Shown piece after piece: positions 60,616-64,000 of a stretch of 64,000 nt of DNA. Position 1 is the first letter of the stretch. Each line of letters opens with the position of its first letter. The DNA comes from Sandaracinus amylolyticus (lineage in GTDB: Bacteria; Myxococcota_A; Polyangia; Polyangiales; Sandaracinaceae). The DNA is taken from NCBI RefSeq assembly GCF_000737325.1, contig NZ_CP011125.1:3472001-3536000 (forward strand). The letters are read 5' to 3'. The notes under the pieces are model-generated. The model ran no database searches and was not told where the DNA came from. It saw only the letters and a list, made by a program, of their open reading frames with translations. The position numbers were made by a program, and so were the translations under genes.

Positions 60616-61899
60616 TCAGAAGCGCGCGCCGACGTTGAAGAGATGCATGAAGTGCTCTCTGTCGACGTCGTACTCGAGCGTGTACGAGAGCAGCATCGGG
60701 CCGTGCATCAGGTTGATCACGGCCATCGGGCGCACCGACCAGTCCTCGGTCTCCTCTTCTCGCCAACGCACGACCGGGCCCGTGCCCTCGTCGACGATCT
60801 CCGCGATGCGCGCCTCGCGGCTCCAGCGCGTGACCGACGCGCCGAGCGCGAGCTCGAAGTGCATCGCCATGCGGCCGAAGACGAGGATCTGCCGCCAGCC
60901 CACGTACGCGTCGCCGCGGATGCGATCCTTGTTCACCGACGCGACGTCGCTGCCGGTCGGCTCGAAGTCGGAGAAGAAGTACGACGCGCGGCCGACGAGC
61001 ACGAACGCGTCGAGCCCGACGAGGCCGATCATCAGTGTGCCGCCCCAGAGCCAGTCGGGATCTTCGTAGACCGCGCCGAGCGCGAGGCCGCCCGTGAGGT
61101 TCCACCGTCCGCCGTAGCCCTCCGGGCTGTCGAGGCGCGACGTGAGATCGACGAGCGCGGGCACGGCGGGCATCGAGTGCACCGTCGGGCCCATCGGACG
61201 TTCGTGCGCGGGGCCGAGGATCGCGACGACCTCGCCCGCGCAGGTGACGATCGGGCTGCCGCGCATGGTCGAGATGCGCGCGTCGGTCTGGATCGCGCGC
61301 TCGCCGCGTGACGCGACGACCCCTTCGCTGACCGCCCAAGGCAGCGTCCCGCGGAACGTCTCGGGCAGGAAGCGCGGCCCTTCGCTCGGGGGCGCGCCCA
61401 CGAGCACGACCGGCATGCCCACGGCCACGACGTCCCACGGCGCGATCGGAAGCGCCGTGCCGGGCAGCGGCGCGTCGAGCTCGAGCATCACGAGCTCGTC
61501 GGAGCCCGCCGTGAGCACGATGCGCGCGCGACGACGGTTGCCCTGTCCGTCGGTGACGGTGATGTCGTGCCCCTGCTCGACGATGCGCAGCACGCTGACG
61601 ACGTGCCGCGAGTCGACGACGAGCACGCCCGCGCCCGAGCGACCGCCGCTCTCGACGTGCACGACCGAGTCGCGAGCGCGCGTGTGGGCCTGCGCGGCGC
61701 ACGTCGTCGCGGGCATCGCGACGGTCTCGGGCGGCGTCGGCGGAGGTGGCGTCTCGACCGGTGGAGGCGGCGTCTCGACCGGTGGAGGCGGCGTCTCGAC
61801 CGGTGGAGGCGGCGCGTCCTGCGCGGACGCGAGCCCGGCGACGAGCACCGACGGCGCGCCGATCAGCGCGACGGTGAGGAGGAGTGCGCGCGACTGCAT
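60616..61899 (-). CDS. Degenerate S1C-like protease domain fused to a beta-barrel-like C-terminus
   Basis: 427 aa from ATG 61899. A signal peptide (LLLTVALIGAPSVLVAGLASA) is followed by a proline-rich tandem repeat (PPPPVET x3) and an HtrA-like domain at about 75-235. There the expected T-N-A-H reads VSVLRIV, so the His is lost, and the GNSGGP reads TMRGSP, so the Ser is lost. The C-terminal 170 residues alternate in a beta-barrel pattern (GGLALGAVYEDPDWLWGGTLMIGLVGLDAFVLVG...NVGARF) and end in Phe, as outer-membrane proteins do. Likely a peptide-binding outer-membrane protein. Confidence 0.75.
   Translation of the reverse strand: MQSRALLLTVALIGAPSVLVAGLASAQDAPPPPVETPPPPVETPPPPVETPPPPTPPETVAMPATTCAAQAHTRARDSVVHVESGGRSGAGVLVVDSRHVVSVLRIVEQGHDITVTDGQGNRRRARIVLTAGSDELVMLELDAPLPGTALPIAPWDVVAVGMPVVLVGAPPSEGPRFLPETFRGTLPWAVSEGVVASRGERAIQTDARISTMRGSPIVTCAGEVVAILGPAHERPMGPTVHSMPAVPALVDLTSRLDSPEGYGGRWNLTGGLALGAVYEDPDWLWGGTLMIGLVGLDAFVLVGRASYFFSDFEPTGSDVASVNKDRIRGDAYVGWRQILVFGRMAMHFELALGASVTRWSREARIAEIVDEGTGPVVRWREEETEDWSVRPMAVINLMHGPMLLSYTLEYDVDREHFMHLFNVGARF
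61751..61813. repeat. Three exact 21-bp tandem repeats inside a coding region
   Basis: Three identical 21-base units (plus-strand unit beginning GTCTCGACCGGTGG) lie at 61751-61771, 61772-61792 and 61793-61813. They encode the PPPPVET linker of the minus-strand gene, seven residues per unit, so copy number can change without a frameshift. Confidence 0.95.
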
Positions 61900-62015
61900 C
61901 GTCGCATCGATGTAGACGCGCCGGGTGGACGCTCCACGCGCGGTCCGGAGCGAGGCGGTCGCGAGCGTCGAAGGTGCCAGTCGAGGATGGCGATCGACGC
62001 GCTACGCTCGCCGGC

Positions 62016-62285
62016 GTGTCCGTGTCGTCTCTCGCTTGGCTCGCGCTCGCGGTGCAGATCGGCGCGGCCGCGCTCAGCGCGCGCGAGAGCGCGCTCGCGT
62101 TCCTCGTCGTGCCGGCGTCGTGGGCGCTCGCCGTGGTCGCGTGCGTGAGCGTCGCGCGCGCGAAGGGCTATCCGCGGTGGCTCGGGATCTTCTGCGCGGT
62201 GCTCGGGCTCGGCATCGGACCGCTGATGGTGATCGCGCTGCCCACGCTCCCGGAGCCGGAGGTGCGCGGCGACAGTGATTGCTGA
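62016..62285 (+). CDS. Small two-helix membrane protein
   Basis: 89 aa from GTG 62016. Three hydrophobic stretches (LAWLALAVQIGAAALSA, LAFLVVPASWALAVVACVSVA, WLGIFCAVLGLGIGPLMVIALPTL) suggest two to three membrane helices, with a Lys/Arg loop AKGYPRWL between. Ends in an acidic short tail. No family recognised; it stands 35 bases before the PEGA gene. Alternative upstream starts lack hydrophobic fit. Confidence 0.65.
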   Translation: MSVSSLAWLALAVQIGAAALSARESALAFLVVPASWALAVVACVSVARAKGYPRWLGIFCAVLGLGIGPLMVIALPTLPEPEVRGDSDC

Positions 62286-62320
62286 GGCAAGATGACACGT
62301 GCTACACGCCCGCACCTTCC

Positions 62321-63955
62321 GTGACGCGCGCTCTCGGCCTGGTGGTGGTGATCGCGATCGCGCTCTGGCCTACGAAGGGCTCCGGCCAGGCGCGCGCGAG
62401 CCTCGTGGTGCCGGTGACGATCGGCGCGGATCCACCGAGCGCCGCGGCGGCGGTGATCGCGCGGGAGATCGGCGCGCTCCCGCTCGACGAGGCGTGGGCG
62501 AGATACGAAGCGCGCGCGTCGACGCCGCCGCCCGCGCCGACGACCGAGGAGCTCGATCGATGGCTGTCCCGGTCGCGCGATGCCGTGCGCATGCTCGCCC
62601 TCGCGGAGCACGCCGCCGCGCGTGAGGCGCTCGCCGAGGGGATGGCGATCGCGGAGCAGCACGTGGTCGAGCTCGGCCGTGATCCCGAGCGCGTGCGGCA
62701 GGTGCTCGACACGTGCCTCGACGACGTGCGTGCGAGGCTCGAGACGCACGACGACAGCGCGGAATCGCGTGCGCGCGCGTGCCGCGCGCTGATCCCGCGG
62801 GGAGCGCCGAGCCCGTATCGACATCCGCCCGAGGTCGTCGAGCTGCTCGCGCGTCTCGACGCCGAGCTCGAGCGCGCACCGCGCGGCGCGCTGCGCGTCG
62901 AGAGCGAGCCCGCCGGGTGCATCGTGCGCGTGCACGGCATCGAGGTCGGACGGACGCCGTGGGCGAGCGAGCGCCTCGCGCCGGGCGAGCTCCGCGTGCA
63001 GGTCGAGTGCGGCGACGAGCGAGGCCGCGTCCACCGTGTGATCGCGGGGGAGGGCGCGTCGCCGCTCCACGTCGATGCGCGGTTCGAGCGCGCGGTGCGG
63101 AGCGACGGCGTGCTCGCGCTCGCGTACCGAGATCGCGCCGACGCCGACGCGCACCGGTTCGACGATGCGATCCGGCTCGCGACGTCCTTCGACGCCCGCG
63201 AGGTCTGGCTCGTCGAGGCGCGCGGCTCGACGTTGCACGTCGATCGCGTCGACGTCGTCGCGCAGCGCGTGATCGCGTCGGCGCGTGCCACGACAGAGCG
63301 CGTCGCTGCGGCGATCGCCGACGTGCGCGCGGGCCGATCTCGCGACCACCGGGGCGCGACGGCGTCCGAGATGACGCCGTGGGATCCGCATCCGACGCCG
63401 CCTCCACCGGCGGATCGCACGATCGAGCACGTGATCGGATCGGTGCTCGGCGGAGCCGGCGTCGCGGCGTTCGTGGCCGCGTGGGCGACGTACGGATCGC
63501 GCGTCGATCTCGGCCCCGAGCTCGACGCGACCCAGCCGACCGACCGCGACTTCATCCCGATGCGCGACACGTGGCTCAACCGCCGCTACGCGGTGTGGAG
63601 CTTCGCAGCGAGCGGCGCGGCGCTCGGCATCGCGGCGCTGCCGTGGCTGATGATCGAAGCCGACGGAGCGCCCTGGTGGTCGTGGATCGTCGCGGGCGTC
63701 GGGCTCGCGACCAGCGCGATCGGCATCGTCGAGATCGCGACCGCGGGCACGTGCGCCGACGACGCCGATCACGATCAGCGCTGCGTCGACGCGGCGGCCG
63801 CCGTCGATCGCGGAGCGATCGTGATCGCGACGAGCGCGCCGCTGATCGCGGTGCCGATCGTGTACGCGGTGCGCGACGCCACCGGCGGAGCGACGCAGGT
63901 CGTCGTCGAGGCGAGCCGCGATCGCGTCGTCGTCGGAGCGCGAGGCGCGTTCTAG
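62321..63955 (+). CDS. PEGA-domain periplasmic/membrane protein
   Basis: About 544 aa from GTG 62321; a TTG at 62279 would overlap the previous gene. Signal-like N-terminus ALGLVVVIAIALWP. Helical mid part, then a PEGA domain at about 197-250 (GALRVESEPAGCIVRVHGIEVGRTPWASERLAPGELRVQV). The C-terminal third carries three hydrophobic helices (VLGGAGVAAFVAAWATYG, YAVWSFAASGAALGIAALPWLMI, WWSWIVAGVGLATSAIGIVEIATAG). PEGA proteins of myxobacteria are commonly surface or envelope sensors. No enzyme motif. Confidence 0.75.
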   Translation: MTRALGLVVVIAIALWPTKGSGQARASLVVPVTIGADPPSAAAAVIAREIGALPLDEAWARYEARASTPPPAPTTEELDRWLSRSRDAVRMLALAEHAAAREALAEGMAIAEQHVVELGRDPERVRQVLDTCLDDVRARLETHDDSAESRARACRALIPRGAPSPYRHPPEVVELLARLDAELERAPRGALRVESEPAGCIVRVHGIEVGRTPWASERLAPGELRVQVECGDERGRVHRVIAGEGASPLHVDARFERAVRSDGVLALAYRDRADADAHRFDDAIRLATSFDAREVWLVEARGSTLHVDRVDVVAQRVIASARATTERVAAAIADVRAGRSRDHRGATASEMTPWDPHPTPPPPADRTIEHVIGSVLGGAGVAAFVAAWATYGSRVDLGPELDATQPTDRDFIPMRDTWLNRRYAVWSFAASGAALGIAALPWLMIEADGAPWWSWIVAGVGLATSAIGIVEIATAGTCADDADHDQRCVDAAAAVDRGAIVIATSAPLIAVPIVYAVRDATGGATQVVVEASRDRVVVGARGAF

Positions 63956-63971
63956 CTCGGGGGGAGCATCG

Positions 63972-64000
63972 ATGTCCAAGAGGGTCGCCATCTCGTCGCT
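63972..64000 (+). CDS. Start of a further gene, truncated by window end
   Basis: ATG 63972 preceded by GGGGGAG at good spacing. Nine codons are visible (MSKRVAISS), a basic start that could begin a signal peptide. It follows the PEGA gene by 16 bases in the same direction, suggesting one operon. Nothing more can be said. Confidence 0.5.

Overview
The window reads as chromosomal DNA of a very GC-rich, secretion-heavy myxobacterium, most likely a Sandaracinus-like member of the Polyangiales. The support is: third codon positions almost always G or C; many lipoproteins whose mature N-terminus is a D/A/G/P-rich linker; MopE-like DGDG(D/W) and choice-of-anchor segments; FG-GAP, beta-helix and PEGA proteins; a FecR/sigma pair; pseudo-receiver and pseudokinase-like proteins. 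The genus is inferred from style, not proven. I see no prophage, insertion sequence, rRNA or CRISPR array. Base composition is even, so there is no obvious recent island.

Layout. 1-2023: tail of a DUF3999-like membrane protein and a TonB/AgmX-like protein. 2058-8413: a tightly overlapping five-gene operon (80-aa protein, Rad50/SMC-like ATPase with a zinc-hook CxxC, 190-aa unknown, MoxR-type AAA ATPase, 852-aa vWA protein). This is the best candidate for an undescribed multi-protein system. 8419-19523: a mixed region with a carotenoid-hydratase-like/prenyl-synthase fusion, a PD-(D/E)XK-like protein, a pseudokinase-like TPR protein, a WD/kelch-like lipoprotein, a TPR-wHTH regulator and a receiver domain lacking its phospho-acceptor. 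19765-19877: tRNA-Gly(CCC) with a recognisable promoter. 19888-29246: acyl-CoA metabolism (a CoA-transferase and two paralogous acyl-CoA dehydrogenases) interleaved with lipoproteins and a sigma/FecR pair. 29264-29372: three copies of a large palindrome.

29415-56541 is dominated by envelope and glycan functions: MepA-like endopeptidase, a UGM/protoporphyrinogen-oxidase-like flavoprotein, a GH172 (DUF2961) lipoprotein, six large polytopic glycosyltransferase-like or YfhO-like proteins, a polyprenol-phosphate mannosyltransferase, a membrane sulfatase-like enzyme and a TreT-like trehalose synthase. The likely common theme is transfer of polyprenyl-phosphate-linked sugars to surface polymers. 56605-64000: a solitary trpE, a beta-helix/dihaem-cytochrome lipoprotein pair, a protease-like/beta-barrel fusion, a PEGA protein and the first codons of a further gene.

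Many annotated domains have lost catalytic residues (two trypsin-like modules, a receiver, a kinase-like domain, the Walker B Asp of the MoxR protein), so binding or scaffolding roles are a recurring theme. Three convergent gene pairs end exactly back to back on a shared TGATCA. All functional statements come from motif reading only; no database search was run.
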